From Desulfovibrio sp. Fe33 (GTDB taxonomy: Bacteria > Desulfobacterota > Desulfovibrionia > Desulfovibrionales > Desulfovibrionaceae), in contig NZ_JAQKGU010000005.1 of the NCBI RefSeq assembly GCF_028532725.1, forward strand, positions 62,001-126,000: DNA of 64,000 nucleotides, in the 5' to 3' direction. The notes under the pieces were generated by a model. It was given only the letters and a program-made list of their open reading frames with translations. It was not told the origin of the DNA and did not search any database. The position numbers and the translations under genes were made by a program. Shown here piece after piece: positions 18,695 through 37,082 of this stretch (positions are counted from its first letter, which is position 1; each line of letters begins with the position of its first letter).

Positions 18695-19063
18695 TTACAG
18701 AACCTCGGGAGCGAGGGAAACGATCTTCATAAAACCGGCGGCGCGCAGCTCACGAGCCACGGGACCGAAGATACGGGTCCCGACGGGCTCAAGGTTGTTG
18801 TTGAGCAGCACGGCGGAATTGTTGTCGAACTTGATGAAGGAGCCATCGGGACGACCGAGTTCCTTCTTCGTGCGAACGACAACCGCCTTCATGACCGAGC
18901 CCTTCTTCACCTTGGAATGGGGCATGGCCTCTTTGACGGACACTACGATAATATCTCCGACGCTGGCATAGCGGCGCTTGGAACCACCGAGCACCTTGAT
19001 GCAGGCGACCTTCTTGGCCCCGGAGTTGTCAGCGACATCGAGATTGGATTCAACCTGAATCAT
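18695..19063 (-). CDS. rplN: 50S ribosomal protein L14
   Basis: 122 residues, full length, starting [19 protein letters not shown] and ending [10 protein letters not shown]. Contacts the 30S subunit and is the binding site of ribosome silencing factor RsfS in other bacteria. Third gene after rpmC and rpsQ, standard order. Confidence 0.98.
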   Translation of the reverse strand: MIQVESNLDVADNSGAKKVACIKVLGGSKRRYASVGDIIVVSVKEAMPHSKVKKGSVMKAVVVRTKKELGRPDGSFIKFDNNSAVLLNNNLEPVGTRIFGPVARELRAAGFMKIVSLAPEVL

Positions 19064-19081
19064 GTGATTTCCTCCTAATCC

Positions 19082-19348
19082 CTAGACGGCTTTTTCGAGG
19101 ATCTTCACCAGGTGCCAGCGCTTGCGCTTGGACATGGGCCTCGATTCGACAATCTGCACCGTATCGCCAACACCGCAATCATTGGCCGGATCATGGGCCA
19201 TGAACTTTTTGCGGCGGCGGATGTACTTCTTCAGCAGCGGATGCTTCACCAGGGTCTCGACACGAACGACAATGGTCTTGTCTGCCTTGTCGGAGATGAC
19301 CAGGCCGGTGAGCAGGCGCTTGTTGCCTTGGTATTTGAACTCAGCCAT
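19082..19348 (-). CDS. rpsQ: 30S ribosomal protein S17
   Basis: 88 residues. OB-fold protein binding the 5' domain of 16S rRNA, with the pattern LTGLVISDKADKTIVVRVE and the end GDTVQIVESRPMSKRKRW. Starts 3 bases after the rpmC stop. Confidence 0.98.
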   Translation of the reverse strand: MAEFKYQGNKRLLTGLVISDKADKTIVVRVETLVKHPLLKKYIRRRKKFMAHDPANDCGVGDTVQIVESRPMSKRKRWHLVKILEKAV

Positions 19349-19351
19349 TTC

Positions 19352-19543
19352 TTAAGCTCCCTGTCGTTCCCGCTGAATAGTCAGGATACGGGCGATGGTC
19401 TTCTTGACGCCGGACAGAGCCTTGGTGTTCTCCAACTGAGCGGTCGCATGCTTGAAACGCATGGAGAAGAGCTCATGCTGGGATTCCTTCAGCTTCTCAG
19501 CCAGTTTGACGTCATCCAATTCACGAAGTTCTTTGGAAGTCAT
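19352..19543 (-). CDS. rpmC: 50S ribosomal protein L29
   Basis: 63 residues, two-helix protein (ELRELDDVKLAEKLKESQHELF and KTIARILTIQRERQ). Sits by the polypeptide exit tunnel near L23. Start one base from the rplP stop. Confidence 0.97.
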   Translation of the reverse strand: MTSKELRELDDVKLAEKLKESQHELFSMRFKHATAQLENTKALSGVKKTIARILTIQRERQGA

Positions 19544-19544
19544 C

Positions 19545-19958
19545 TTACAGACCCTCCTTCACAACGATGGTCGTCTTGATCGGCAGCTTGTAGGAAGCGC
19601 GCTTGAGGGCTTCCTTGGCGAGCTCGATGTCGACGCCCTTCACTTCGTACATGATGCGGCCCGGTTTCACCGGCGCGACCCAACCGTCGGGAGCGCCTTT
19701 ACCCTTGCCCTGACGGACTTCCGCGGGCTTGGAGGTGGTGGGGTGATCAGGGAAGATGCGAATCCAGACCTTACCGCCGCGCTTGATGTGACGCATGATG
19801 GCGACACGAGCGGACTCAATCTGCTGGTTGGTGATCTTTCCGTGCTCCAATGCCTTCAGCCCGATATCGCCGAAGGACACTATGTTACCCCGTTGGGCCT
19901 TGCCTCTGAGTCGGCCTTTTTGCCATTTTCTGAATTTAACTCTTTTTGGAGCAAGCAT
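19545..19958 (-). CDS. rplP: 50S ribosomal protein L16
   Basis: 137 residues, starting [16 protein letters not shown], with the conserved [21 protein letters not shown] segment. Organises the A-site region of the 50S subunit. 2 bases downstream of rpsC. Confidence 0.98.
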   Translation of the reverse strand: MLAPKRVKFRKWQKGRLRGKAQRGNIVSFGDIGLKALEHGKITNQQIESARVAIMRHIKRGGKVWIRIFPDHPTTSKPAEVRQGKGKGAPDGWVAPVKPGRIMYEVKGVDIELAKEALKRASYKLPIKTTIVVKEGL

Positions 19959-19960
19959 TA

Positions 19961-20599
19961 CTATTGTACCTCTTTGTCCAGGATCTCACCTTTGAAGATC
20001 CAGACCTTGACACCGATGACGCCGTAAGTAGTGGAAGCTTCGGCGAAACCGTAGTCGATGTCGGCACGAAGGGTGTGCAGGGGCACACGCCCATCACGGT
20101 ACCATTCGCCACGTGCAATTTCAGCTCCGGCCAAACGGCCGGCACACGCGACTTTGATACCCTCGGCGCCGAATTTCCTGGCAAGGCCCACCGTGCGCTT
20201 CATGGCACGGCGGAAGGCAATACGGCGTTCGAGCTGCTGGGCAATGTTCTCAGCTACGAGCTGAGCTTCAACCTCCGGTCGACGGATCTCGTTGACCTCA
20301 ATGGTGAACTCGGTTTGAAACTTGTTGCGCAACTCTTCACGCAACTTTTCTATCTCTACACCCTTGCGACCGATGACGATACCGGGACGCGCGGTGTGGA
20401 TGATCAGGCGAATCTTGCCGCCGGCCCGCTCGATCTCGAGACGGGAAACGCCGGCCTGATACAGTTTTTTCTTGACGAACTTACGGACCTGGTCGTCCTG
20501 GAAGACGAACGCAGGGTAATCCTTTTTGCTGTACCAGCGGGACAGCCAGTTCTTGTTATACCCCAGACGAAAACCGTAAGGATGTACTTTCTGTCCCAT
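19961..20599 (-). CDS. rpsC: 30S ribosomal protein S3
   Basis: 212 residues, starting [20 protein letters not shown] domain in the first half ([24 protein letters not shown] region) and the S3 C-terminal domain with [20 protein letters not shown]. Lines the mRNA entry channel. One base after rplV. Confidence 0.98.
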   Translation of the reverse strand: MGQKVHPYGFRLGYNKNWLSRWYSKKDYPAFVFQDDQVRKFVKKKLYQAGVSRLEIERAGGKIRLIIHTARPGIVIGRKGVEIEKLREELRNKFQTEFTIEVNEIRRPEVEAQLVAENIAQQLERRIAFRRAMKRTVGLARKFGAEGIKVACAGRLAGAEIARGEWYRDGRVPLHTLRADIDYGFAEASTTYGVIGVKVWIFKGEILDKEVQ

Positions 20600-20600
20600 A

Positions 20601-20933
20601 CTACTGTTCCTTGACTACGATGGTAATGTGACTGGTACGCTTCCTGACGCGAAAGGCGCGGCCCATGGCGCGCGGCTGGATACGCTTCCAGGTGGGACCT
20701 TCGTTGACCACGACCGACTCGACGATCAGAGAGTCAACGTCAACACCAGGCATCTGTTCCGCGTTGGAGACGGCAGAGTACAGCACCTTGCTGAGAATGG
20801 CGGCGGGCTTCTGCGGAGTGAACCGGAGGATGTTCAGAGCATCCTCTACGCCCTTGCCCTTGATGTTCTCGGCAACGATGCGGGTCTTGCGCGGAGACAC
20901 GCGGATGAACTTGGCTACTGCTTTAGCTTCCAT
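20601..20933 (-). CDS. rplV: 50S ribosomal protein L22
   Basis: 110 residues with the tunnel-lining hairpin near [16 protein letters not shown]. Starts [18 protein letters not shown]. Its extended loop reaches the peptide exit tunnel; changes there affect macrolide response in other bacteria. Standard S10-operon position. Confidence 0.98.
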   Translation of the reverse strand: MEAKAVAKFIRVSPRKTRIVAENIKGKGVEDALNILRFTPQKPAAILSKVLYSAVSNAEQMPGVDVDSLIVESVVVNEGPTWKRIQPRAMGRAFRVRKRTSHITIVVKEQ

Positions 20934-20945
20934 TATCTACTCCCC

Positions 20946-21215
20946 CTACTTTTTCTTGTCGGCGACGTGGCCGAAGTAGGTACGGGTCGGGGAGAATTCA
21001 CCCAGCTTGTGACCGACCATGTTTTCGGTCACGAACACGGGGATGAACTTACGGCCGTTGTGGACAGCGAAAGTCATGCCGACCATCTCGGGGACGATCG
21101 TGGAACGGCGGGACCAGGTCTTGATCACGCGGCGGTCCTGATTTTCGGCAGCCACTTGGATTTTCTTTATCAGGGAACCGTCGAGGAACGGGCCCTTTTT
21201 AAGAGATCTAGGCAT
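20946..21215 (-). CDS. rpsS: 30S ribosomal protein S19
   Basis: 89 residues, starting [15 protein letters not shown], with [14 protein letters not shown] and [16 protein letters not shown]. Head protein of the 30S subunit near S13. 11 bases after rplB. Confidence 0.98.
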   Translation of the reverse strand: MPRSLKKGPFLDGSLIKKIQVAAENQDRRVIKTWSRRSTIVPEMVGMTFAVHNGRKFIPVFVTENMVGHKLGEFSPTRTYFGHVADKKK

Positions 21216-21226
21216 TGGTTATACTC

Positions 21227-22057
21227 CTACTTCTGGCCGCGGCGTTTGACGATGAGCTTCGAGGAAGCCTTCTTCCTGTTCCGGGTCTTGTAACCCTTCG
21301 CCGGGGTACCCCACGGGGACACCGGATGGCGACCACCGGAACTACGGCCCTCACCACCACCCAGCGGGTGATCGATCGGGTTCATTGCCACACCACGGAC
21401 CTTCGGGCGACGGCCAAGCCAACGATTGCGTCCGGCCTTACCGATCTTGATGTTCTCGTGTTGAATGTTTCCAACCTGGCCGATGGTCGCGCAGCAGGTG
21501 GCCAGCACCTTGCGGACTTCGCCGGAGGGCATACGCAGCAGCGCGTACTTGCCTTCCTTGGCGATCAGCTGGGCATACGTGCCGGCGGAACGGCAGAACT
21601 GGCCGCCCTTGCCCGGGTACAACTCAATGTTGTGCACGATGGTACCGGTCGGAACCTGAGTCAGCTGCATAGCGTTGCCAGGCTTGATGTCGGCACCTTC
21701 GCCAGCGGCGATGACGTCGCCCTGGTTCAGGCCGACAGGGGCCAGGATGTAACGCTTCTCGCCGTCGGCATAATGAAGCAGGGCGATACGGGCGCTGCGG
21801 TTCGGATCGTATTCGATCTCAGCAACCTTGGCGGGAACGCCGACCTTGTTCCGCTTGAAGTCGATCAAACGGTACAGGGACTTGTTGCCGCCGCCGCGAC
21901 GACGCATGGTCACGCGGCCGTTGTTGTTGCGTCCGGACTTCTTGGTCAGGCCTTTTGTCAGCGACTTCTCGGGAGTGGTCCGGGTAATCTCCGCAAAATC
22001 GGAAACGGTCTGGAACCGGCGTCCCGGAGAAGTAGGCTTCAGCTTACGGGTTGCCAT
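21227..22057 (-). CDS. rplB: 50S ribosomal protein L2
   Basis: 276 residues. Contains the highly conserved [20 protein letters not shown] loop with the histidine long linked to peptidyl transferase function, and an OB/SH3-like RNA-binding core. Needed for subunit association. Starts 3 bases after rplW. Confidence 0.98.
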   Translation of the reverse strand: MATRKLKPTSPGRRFQTVSDFAEITRTTPEKSLTKGLTKKSGRNNNGRVTMRRRGGGNKSLYRLIDFKRNKVGVPAKVAEIEYDPNRSARIALLHYADGEKRYILAPVGLNQGDVIAAGEGADIKPGNAMQLTQVPTGTIVHNIELYPGKGGQFCRSAGTYAQLIAKEGKYALLRMPSGEVRKVLATCCATIGQVGNIQHENIKIGKAGRNRWLGRRPKVRGVAMNPIDHPLGGGEGRSSGGRHPVSPWGTPAKGYKTRNRKKASSKLIVKRRGQK

Positions 22058-22060
22058 GGG

Positions 22061-22354
22061 TTACACTCCTTCGAAGATTTCGATTTTATCACCAGCGGCA
22101 AGCTTGACGTAGGCCTTCTTGTAACCGGGGATACGACCACCGGTGAGTCGGCCGAACTTCTTGCGGGGCATGGCTTTCTTGCTCACGATATTCACGGACT
22201 CGACTTTGACGTCAAAGGCTGCTTCAACGGCCTTCTTCACCTCGATCTTGTTGGAGTCGGGGTGGACGTAAAAAGAGACGTGATTGGATTGCTCCTTGGC
22301 GTCGTTGGCCTTCTCGGAGACCACGGGCTTGAGCAGGACTTTCGAATAATCCAT
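22061..22354 (-). CDS. rplW: 50S ribosomal protein L23
   Basis: 97 residues. Lies at the tunnel exit and is the docking site for SRP and trigger factor. Pattern KVLLKPVVSEKANDA at the N-terminus and GRLTGGRIPGYKKAYVKL near the end. Its first base is shared with the last base of rplD. Confidence 0.98.
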   Translation of the reverse strand: MDYSKVLLKPVVSEKANDAKEQSNHVSFYVHPDSNKIEVKKAVEAAFDVKVESVNIVSKKAMPRKKFGRLTGGRIPGYKKAYVKLAAGDKIEIFEGV

Positions 22355-22974
22355 TACTTCAACCTCTCTTGAACGTCTTGGGCGGCGGACTCGAGCATAA
22401 CCAGCTCGGGGTACAGCAGCACGTCGTAAACATTCAGCTTGTCGGCCTCAATGACCTTGATGTGCGGCATGTTGCGCGCGGACATCGTCAGGGTCGAATC
22501 GGCATCCTTGGCGACGATCAACGTCTTGTTCAGGCCGAGGTTCTTGGCGACTTCAGCAAAGGCCTTGGTCTTGATCTCGGGGAGATCGATGGACTTGACC
22601 ACCGTCATCTTCGCTTCGGAGACGCGGGAGGACAGAGCCATCTTAAGGGCCAGCTTGCGCACCTTCTTGTTGACCTTGAAGGTGTAGTCGCGGGGCTGCG
22701 GGCCGAACACGGCGGCACCACCGCGCCACAGGGGCGAACGGGTGGAACCGGCGCGGGCGCGACCGGTGCCCTTCTGGCGCCACGGCTTGCGGCCGCCGCC
22801 GGTCTTCAGGGCACGGTTCTTGGTGGCATGGGTGCCCTGGCGCTGCGAGGCGCGCTGGGCGCGAACGACCTGGTTGAGGATTTCGGGCATGATCTCAACC
22901 TCGAAAACCTCGGGAGCCAGCTCGAAGTCGCCCACCTTATTGTTATTCTGATCTACAACTTGAATTTTTGCCAT
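22354..22974 (-). CDS. rplD: 50S ribosomal protein L4
   Basis: 206 residues with the tunnel loop containing KTGGGRKPWRQKGTGRARAG. In E. coli L4 also represses the S10 operon; no leader equivalent was identified upstream of rpsJ. Lies 12 bases after rplC. Confidence 0.98.
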   Translation of the reverse strand: MAKIQVVDQNNNKVGDFELAPEVFEVEIMPEILNQVVRAQRASQRQGTHATKNRALKTGGGRKPWRQKGTGRARAGSTRSPLWRGGAAVFGPQPRDYTFKVNKKVRKLALKMALSSRVSEAKMTVVKSIDLPEIKTKAFAEVAKNLGLNKTLIVAKDADSTLTMSARNMPHIKVIEADKLNVYDVLLYPELVMLESAAQDVQERLK

Positions 22975-22986
22975 GACGTATACCTC

Positions 22987-23619
22987 TTAGCCGTTCTTGC
23001 GGATCATGACGAGGCCATTGTTGGGGCCGGGAACCTGGCCCTTAACCACGAGGACGTTGTCCTCGGGCCTGACATCGACGATTTCCACGTTGCTCAAGGT
23101 CACGCGTGCGTTACCCATCTGGCCGGGCATTCTCTTGCCCTTCCAGACACGGCCGGGGTAGGTCGCGTTACCGACGGAACCGGGAACGCGATGCACCTTC
23201 TCGGCACCATGGGAGGCGCGGGAGCCAGCGAAGTTGTGACGCTTCATGACGCCCTGGAACCCCTTACCCTTGGAGGTACCGGTAACCTTGACCTTCTCAC
23301 CGGCGGCAAAGATGTCGACGGTGATTTCCTGGCCCAGCTCATAGCCTTCCACGACCTCGAGGGGGAATTCCTTGAGGAGGCGGTACAGGTCTTTGCCTGC
23401 CTTGGCCATGTGGCCCTTCATGGGCTTGTTCACCTTGCGTTCGGGAATGGAGTCATAACCGAGCTGCAGGGCGTTGTAGCCTTCCTTGTCAGTGGTTTTG
23501 ATCTGCATGACCGGGCAAGGACCAGCCTCGATAACGGTCACGGGGCAGATGGTACCATCGTCCTTGAATATGCGGGTCATGCCCAGCTTTCTGCCAAGCA
23601 ATCCGAGAGTCTTAGCCAT
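22987..23619 (-). CDS. rplC: 50S ribosomal protein L3
   Basis: 210 residues from ATG 23619 (MAKTLGLLGRKLGMTRIF). The frame is open 81 codons further upstream but that overlaps rpsJ in another frame and is not L3. Contains the peptidyl-transferase-proximal GSVGNATYPGRVWKGKRMPG loop; the following GQMG holds the glutamine that is methylated in E. coli L3. Confidence 0.97.
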   Translation of the reverse strand: MAKTLGLLGRKLGMTRIFKDDGTICPVTVIEAGPCPVMQIKTTDKEGYNALQLGYDSIPERKVNKPMKGHMAKAGKDLYRLLKEFPLEVVEGYELGQEITVDIFAAGEKVKVTGTSKGKGFQGVMKRHNFAGSRASHGAEKVHRVPGSVGNATYPGRVWKGKRMPGQMGNARVTLSNVEIVDVRPEDNVLVVKGQVPGPNNGLVMIRKNG

Positions 23620-23629
23620 AACTATACTC

Positions 23630-23950
23630 CTAGAGCTTGATCTCGACGTCCACACCGGCGGGCAGCGAAAGCTTGCCCAGGGCGTCAACAGTCTGCTGAG
23701 TGGGTTCAAGAATATCCAGAAGACGCTTGTGAATGCGCATTTCAAACTGCTCGCGGGACTTCTTGTCCACGTGAACGGATTTCTGGACGGTGGTACGATG
23801 AATGTCGGTGGGCAGCGGCACGGGGCCGGCAATAGCCGCACCAGTATTCCGGGCGGTGTCAACGATTTCGGTGACAGCCTTGTCCAGAATACGGTAATCG
23901 TATGCTCTCAGTTTAATTCTGATGCGATCGCTCGCCATCGAAGCAGCCAT
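23630..23950 (-). CDS. rpsJ: 30S ribosomal protein S10 (NusE)
   Basis: 106 residues from ATG 23950, supported by GAGGAG 8 bases upstream; a start at 23938 would give 102. S10 acts in the 30S head and, as NusE, in transcription antitermination with NusB and NusG. Conserved [14 protein letters not shown] and [17 protein letters not shown]. First gene of the S10 operon, with its own promoter upstream. Confidence 0.97.
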   Translation of the reverse strand: MAASMASDRIRIKLRAYDYRILDKAVTEIVDTARNTGAAIAGPVPLPTDIHRTTVQKSVHVDKKSREQFEMRIHKRLLDILEPTQQTVDALGKLSLPAGVDVEIKL

Positions 23951-24024
23951 AGTGCTTTCTCCTCAAAGGATTTATCTTTACCGCGCCCGAAAGAAAAAGG
24001 CGCCGAACCATGCGGCGGACGGGT

Positions 24025-24053
24025 TGAATACACCCGCTCCGCAGCACTGTCAA
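24025..24053 (-). promoter_or_regulatory. Promoter for the S10 operon
   Basis: On the minus strand TTGACA (24048-24053), 17-base GC-rich spacer, TATTCA (24025-24030), in the 130-base gap between fusA and rpsJ and 75 bases from the rpsJ start. Near-consensus, so rpsJ and later genes have their own start as well as any read-through from fusA. Confidence 0.75.
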
Positions 24054-24080
24054 GCAAAGGGAAAATCCTCGGCTCTACGT

Positions 24081-26153
24081 TTAATCGTTTCCTTTCATCA
24101 ATTCTTCGGCCAAATTGCTCGGCAACCGCTCGTAATGATCGAACTGCATGGTGAAGGTGGCCCGGCCCTGGGTCTTCGAACGAAGATCCGTGGCGTAACC
24201 GAACATCTCGGACAGCGGCACGAAGGACCGAATGACCTGCACGCCGGTGCGGGCTTCCATTTCGCCCACGCGGCCGCGTCGGCCGTTCAAGTCGCCCATG
24301 ACATCGCCGAGGTAGTCCTCGGGGGTAACAACTTCAACAGACATGATCGGTTCGAGCAGCACCGGCTTGGCGCCTCTGCAGGCTTCCTTGATGGCCAGAG
24401 AACCGGCGATGTAGAAGGCCTGCTCGCTGGAGTCGACTTCATGGTAGGAGCCGAAAACCAACTTGACCTTAACATCGACGACCGGGAATCCGGCCGAGAT
24501 GCCGTTCTTCATGGCATCCTGGATGCCCTTGTCAACAGCGGGAATGTATTCCTTGGGAATCACGCCGCCCTTGATCTCGTCAACGAACTCGTAGCCCTTC
24601 TCGGGGTTGGGCTCGACTTCGATGACGACGTGGCCGTACTGACCACGGCCGCCAGACTGCTTGGCATGTTTGACATCAACCTTGTTCGGCGCGGAGATGG
24701 TCTCTCGGTAGGCAACGCGGGGCGCGCCCACGTTGGCGTTCACGTTGAACTCGCGCAGCAGGCGGTCAACGATGATTTCGAGATGCAACTCACCCATTCC
24801 GGCGATCAGGGTCTGTCCGGTCTCCTCGTCGCCCTTGACGCGGAAGGACGGATCCTCCTTGGCCAGCTTGACGAGAGCGGCGGACAGGGTGTCGCGGTCT
24901 GCCTTGGTCTTGGGTTCGATGGCCACTTCGATAACCGGCTCCGGGATGTCCAGGGACTCCAGAACCACGGCGCGCTTGAGGTCGCACAGGGTATCGCCGG
25001 TGGCCACGTTCTTGAGGCCGACTGCGGCGACGATGTCGCCGGCGTATGCCTCTTTAATTTCCTCACGCTTGTTGGCGTGCATTTTCAGAAGACGACCGAT
25101 GCGCTCTTTCTTGCCGGTGGCGGCGTTCATGAACGTCGCGCCGGACTCGATCTTTCCGGAATAGAGACGCAGGAAGGTCAGGTGACCGACGAACGGGTCG
25201 GTCATGAGCTTGAATGCCAACGCGGCCATGGGCACGTCGTCATCGCAGGGGCACTCGATGACCTCTTCGGTCTTCGGGTCAACGCCCTTCATGATTTCGA
25301 TGTCCAGCGGGCTGGGCAGGTAATCGACAACGGCGTCGAGCAGGGGCTGCACGCCCTTGTTGCGGAACGCAGTGCCGCAGAGCACAGGGCAAATGGCCAA
25401 CCGAGTGGTTGCCTTGCGCACGCCTTCACGCAGCTCTTCCGGAGTCAGCTCCTCTTCGGCCATGTACTTCTCGAGGAGGCTTTCATCCTCTTCGGCGACG
25501 GCTTCGATCATCTCGGCGCGCATCATCTCATACTGGTCCTGATAGTCGGCCGGTATTTCGGTGGTGGTGAAGCTGGTGCCGTGATCCTTGTGATCGTAGA
25601 TGTAGGCCTTGCCTTCGATGAGGTCGACGACGCCCTCGAAGTCATCCTCGGCGCCGATGGGCAACTGAAGGGGCACAGGCTTGGCGCCAAGGCGGGTCTT
25701 CATCATTTCGACGCAACGGAAGAAGTTGGCGCCGATGCGGTCCATCTTGTTCACGAATGCGATGCGGGGAACGCGGTAACGGTCAGCCTGACGCCAAACG
25801 GTCTCAGACTGAGGCTCGACGCCCGCAACGGAGTCGAAGACGGCGACAGCGCCGTCCAGGACGCGCAGGGCACGCTCGACCTCCATGGTAAAGTCCACGT
25901 GGCCGGGCGTGTCGATGATGTTGACACGGTGTTCACGCCAAAAACAGGTGGTTGCAGCGGACGTAATGGTGATGCCGCGTTCCTGCTCCTGAACCATCCA
26001 GTCCATGGTGGCTTCGCCATCATGGACCTCACCAAGCTTGTGGGACACGCCGGTGTAGAACAGGATTCGCTCGGTAGTGGTAGTCTTGCCCGCATCAATG
26101 TGGGCCATGATACCAATATTGCGCTGTTTATCTCTGGGTACTTGTCTCGCCAC
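24081..26153 (-). CDS. fusA: Elongation factor G
   Basis: 690 residues. GTPase G1 motif [22 protein letters not shown] (G3), NKMDR (G4), then domains II-V of EF-G ending in [20 protein letters not shown]. Drives translocation on the ribosome and ribosome recycling with RRF. Follows rpsG by 15 bases. In E. coli tufA comes next; here the next gene is rpsJ, so the str operon has lost tuf and the copy at 39448-40641 is the one seen in this window. Confidence 0.98.
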   Translation of the reverse strand: MARQVPRDKQRNIGIMAHIDAGKTTTTERILFYTGVSHKLGEVHDGEATMDWMVQEQERGITITSAATTCFWREHRVNIIDTPGHVDFTMEVERALRVLDGAVAVFDSVAGVEPQSETVWRQADRYRVPRIAFVNKMDRIGANFFRCVEMMKTRLGAKPVPLQLPIGAEDDFEGVVDLIEGKAYIYDHKDHGTSFTTTEIPADYQDQYEMMRAEMIEAVAEEDESLLEKYMAEEELTPEELREGVRKATTRLAICPVLCGTAFRNKGVQPLLDAVVDYLPSPLDIEIMKGVDPKTEEVIECPCDDDVPMAALAFKLMTDPFVGHLTFLRLYSGKIESGATFMNAATGKKERIGRLLKMHANKREEIKEAYAGDIVAAVGLKNVATGDTLCDLKRAVVLESLDIPEPVIEVAIEPKTKADRDTLSAALVKLAKEDPSFRVKGDEETGQTLIAGMGELHLEIIVDRLLREFNVNANVGAPRVAYRETISAPNKVDVKHAKQSGGRGQYGHVVIEVEPNPEKGYEFVDEIKGGVIPKEYIPAVDKGIQDAMKNGISAGFPVVDVKVKLVFGSYHEVDSSEQAFYIAGSLAIKEACRGAKPVLLEPIMSVEVVTPEDYLGDVMGDLNGRRGRVGEMEARTGVQVIRSFVPLSEMFGYATDLRSKTQGRATFTMQFDHYERLPSNLAEELMKGND

Positions 26154-26168
26154 TGTACTACTCCGTGA

Positions 26169-26729
<561 letters not shown>

Positions 26730-26737
26730 CTATAACC

Positions 26738-27109
26738 TTATTTCGGGCGCTTGGTGCCGTACTTGGAACGGCCGCGGCGACGATCGTCGACACCGGAGGT
26801 ATCGAGAGTACCGCGGACGATGTGGTAACGGACACCGGGAAGGTCCTTTACACGGCCGCCGCGGATCAGAACCACGGAGTGTTCCTGCAGGTTATGGCCT
26901 TCACCACCGATATAGGCGGTGACTTCCATTCCGTTGGTGAGGCGCACACGGGCGACCTTACGAAGTGCGGAGTTCGGCTTCTTCGGGGTCGTGGTGTACA
27001 CCCTGGTGCAAACACCACGGCGCTGAGGGCATTCCATCAGGGCCGGGGTCTTCTTCCGCTTGGGCTGCGCTTCGCGCCCTTTGCGGATGAGCTGGTTAAT
27101 GGTGGGCAT
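26738..27109 (-). CDS. rpsL: 30S ribosomal protein S12
   Basis: 123 residues. Decoding-centre protein. Loops [15 protein letters not shown] and [13 protein letters not shown] carry the two lysines at which streptomycin-resistance changes occur; both are the ordinary residues here. The PNSA loop and DLPG loop are intact. First gene of the rpsL-rpsG-fusA unit, with a promoter upstream and the rpoC terminator beyond that. Confidence 0.98.
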   Translation of the reverse strand: MPTINQLIRKGREAQPKRKKTPALMECPQRRGVCTRVYTTTPKKPNSALRKVARVRLTNGMEVTAYIGGEGHNLQEHSVVLIRGGRVKDLPGVRYHIVRGTLDTSGVDDRRRGRSKYGTKRPK

Positions 27110-27142
27110 TCATCCTCCAATCATTAGTTAATACGCTACCTG

Positions 27143-27159
27143 TGCGCAAATCATGCGCA
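27143..27159 (-). repeat. Tandem TGCGCA palindromes in the rpsL leader
   Basis: TGCGCA at 27143-27148 and again at 27154-27159, 11 bases apart (TGCGCAAATCA then TGCGCAAA). They can form a small hairpin or bind a protein as one helical turn-spaced repeat. They lie between the predicted rpsL promoter and its start codon. Function unknown. Confidence 0.35.
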
Positions 27160-27170
27160 AAGAGGACCGG

Positions 27171-27199
27171 AAGTACTCCATTCAGCCGGGCGTTGTCAA
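27171..27199 (-). promoter_or_regulatory. Promoter for rpsL-rpsG-fusA
   Basis: On the minus strand TTGACA (27194-27199), 17-base spacer, GTACTT (27171-27176), about 60 bases upstream of rpsL. Consensus -35, weak -10. Confidence 0.55.
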
Positions 27200-27245
27200 G
27201 GTGTTTCGCCCGAACTTTGGATGTACTTTTCGGCCAAGGCCTTTA

Positions 27246-27280
27246 AAAAAGTTGGAGAGGCCGGGCCTCTCCAACTTTTT
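27246..27280 (-). terminator. Terminator of the rpoBC transcript
   Basis: Long inverted repeat AAAAAGTTGGAGAGG...CCTCTCCAACTTTTT, 15 bp around CCGGG, 43 bases after the rpoC stop. Flanking A/T runs on both sides allow it to work in either direction. Confidence 0.92.
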
Positions 27281-27323
27281 CAATCCATTATATCAATTGC
27301 TGAGGGCGATAATCCCTACAGCG

Positions 27324-31478
<4,155 letters not shown>

Positions 31479-31509
31479 GGATATCCCCTATCGTAAAAAG
31501 TTATATCAT

Positions 31510-31539
31510 GCCCGGCCGGTCGGATACGACCGGCCGGGC
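31510..31539 (-). promoter_or_regulatory. Strong GC hairpin between rpoB and rpoC
   Basis: Perfect 13-bp inverted repeat GCCCGGCCGGTCG / CGACCGGCCGGGC around a 4-base loop (31523-31526), between rpoB and rpoC. On the minus-strand RNA it is not followed at once by a U-run, only ATGATATAACTTTTT, so full termination is doubtful. Could be an RNase III site, partial attenuator or stability element that sets the beta/beta' ratio. Confidence 0.6.
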
Positions 31540-31561
31540 CAATTACCTTGTTTGTCCGGGC

Positions 31562-35695
<4,134 letters not shown>

Positions 35696-35914
35696 TGTAC
35701 CCTCATGCATGAGCGGTTGATGGTTGGGGCGCGGGGCGGGGAGCCCTTACCCTCTGTCTGGCGCAACGGCCTGTTAGAAAGACCGATGCGGAAATTGGGT
35801 AGATAAGCTGCAGCCGGAACCAAAAACCCGGCGCACCGACGAGGAGCAGATTCGCATCATACAGCGCTGAAACCCAATGTCGAAAGGCGATTAAACGATT
35901 ATATATACATACAG

Positions 35915-35960
35915 AGCAAAGAGCGCAACGCCCTTTTCAAGAGGGCGAGCGCTCTTCGCT
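35915..35960 (-). promoter_or_regulatory. rplL-rpoB intergenic attenuator hairpin
   Basis: Two nested inverted repeats: outer AGCAAAGAGCGC with GCGCTCTTCGCT (one mismatch), inner CGCCCT with AGGGCG. On the minus-strand RNA it is followed by a U/A-rich stretch. It lies 23 bases after the rplL stop in a 287-base gap before rpoB. By analogy with E. coli, a partial terminator here would lower rpoBC transcription below that of ribosomal protein genes. I see nothing else in this gap. Confidence 0.7.
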
Positions 35961-35982
35961 ATGTTAGCTTAAGGCGTTGAAG

Positions 35983-36369
35983 TTACTTGACTTCAACTTC
36001 GGCGCCGGCTTCCTGAAGCTGCTTGGCAGCGTCGTCGGCCTCATCCTTGGAGACGCCTTCCTTCAGGGCCTTCGGAGCTTCGTCAACCAAAGCCTTGGCT
36101 TCCTTCAGGCCCAGACCGGTCAGGGCGCGGACGGCCTTGATGACGGCAATCTTGTTGCTGCCGGCGGAGGTCAGGACGACGTCAAACTCGGTCTTCTCTT
36201 CCTCGGCGGCGGCTTCGCCACCGGCGGCCGGAGCGGCGATCACGGCGGCAGCCGGAGCGGCAGCCTCGACGCCGAACACGTCTTCGAGTTCCTTGATGAA
36301 TTCGGAAAGTTCCAGAACGGTCATGTTGCCGATGAATTCGACAACCTGCTCTTTGGTGATATCAGCCAT
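35983..36369 (-). CDS. rplL: 50S ribosomal protein L7/L12
   Basis: 128 residues: N-terminal dimerisation helix pair (about 1-35), Ala/Pro/Gly hinge (about 38-58), and the C-terminal factor-binding domain with [20 protein letters not shown]. Multiple copies form the stalk that recruits EF-Tu and EF-G. Confidence 0.98.
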   Translation of the reverse strand: MADITKEQVVEFIGNMTVLELSEFIKELEDVFGVEAAAPAAAVIAAPAAGGEAAAEEEKTEFDVVLTSAGSNKIAVIKAVRALTGLGLKEAKALVDEAPKALKEGVSKDEADDAAKQLQEAGAEVEVK

Positions 36370-36409
36370 GATGAATCTCCTTGAAATTGATTCGCTTTGA
36401 ACCTTGGTT

Positions 36410-36931
36410 TTACGCGGCTTCCTTCTGTTCCTTGATGGCGGTCAAGGCATACAGGAACTTGCGCTCGATGTTGGCGAACAGACAGACGAAATTGCGAGGT
36501 ACGGCCTGCATCGTGCCGAGGAGGGAACTCAAGAGCTCAGGCTTGCTGGGCATCTTGGCGAGTTCCTTCACGGCGTCGCTGTCAAGAAATTGGCCTTCGA
36601 GAGTGCCGAAACGCATGGCGAACTTTTTGTTCGTCTTGGCGTAATCGGACAGCGCCTTTGCCAGGGCGATGGGATCATCGTACCCGAGCGCAATGGCGCA
36701 GTTCTCTTTAAGGTGTTCGCTCAATACACCATGATCGGTGTCATTGAGAGCCAACCGGGCCAGGGTATTCTTGACGACTTGGTAATCGACGCCGACTTCG
36801 TAGCACTTGGAGCGCAACTGGGTCATTTCCTCAACGGTCATGCCCTTGAAGTCGGTGACGACGGCGATGCTGGCGCGCGAAGCTTTTTCGTGCAGCTGCT
36901 CGATGATCTGGGCTTTTTCTTGCCTGTTCAT
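36410..36931 (-). CDS. rplJ: 50S ribosomal protein L10
   Basis: 173 residues, starting [21 protein letters not shown], with [17 protein letters not shown]. Base of the L7/L12 stalk. The L10-L12 complex usually represses its own mRNA through the leader, for which a candidate structure lies just upstream. Confidence 0.97.
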   Translation of the reverse strand: MNRQEKAQIIEQLHEKASRASIAVVTDFKGMTVEEMTQLRSKCYEVGVDYQVVKNTLARLALNDTDHGVLSEHLKENCAIALGYDDPIALAKALSDYAKTNKKFAMRFGTLEGQFLDSDAVKELAKMPSKPELLSSLLGTMQAVPRNFVCLFANIERKFLYALTAIKEQKEAA

Positions 36932-36964
36932 CTACCACTCCTCGTCTTAGGCCCGGAAAGCAGG

Positions 36965-37067
36965 TCAAAGCGTTGTCTGAGCAGGATTTTAAGGGGACAC
37001 AGCCCCACCTGCCTTCTCTGACTCAACCTTCCGTGCGATTATCTACTGGACCCCCGAAGGGGTCCGG
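36965..37067 (-). promoter_or_regulatory. Candidate L10 (rplJ) autoregulatory mRNA leader
   Basis: On the minus-strand RNA between rplA and rplJ, GTTG (37024-37027) can pair with CAAC (36972-36975), enclosing GCAGG/CCTGC (37008-37012 with 36981-36985) and GGGG/CCCC (37003-37006 with 36993-36996), with asymmetric internal loops containing AGAGAA. This resembles the kink-turn-bearing L10 leader known from E. coli and B. subtilis. Just upstream is GGACCCC-TTCG-GGGGTCC (37048-37065), a very stable UUCG-capped hairpin. Assigned by position and pairing; no covariance model was run. Confidence 0.6.
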
Positions 37068-37082
37068 CATTCCTTGGGTTAA

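Noticed and set aside
22987-23862. 81-residue N-terminal extension of L3 (and 44 residues for L18, 64 for the TPR protein at 55556)
   Set aside because: The extra text overlaps neighbouring genes in another frame or lacks family similarity; internal ATGs with good spacing give full-length family proteins.
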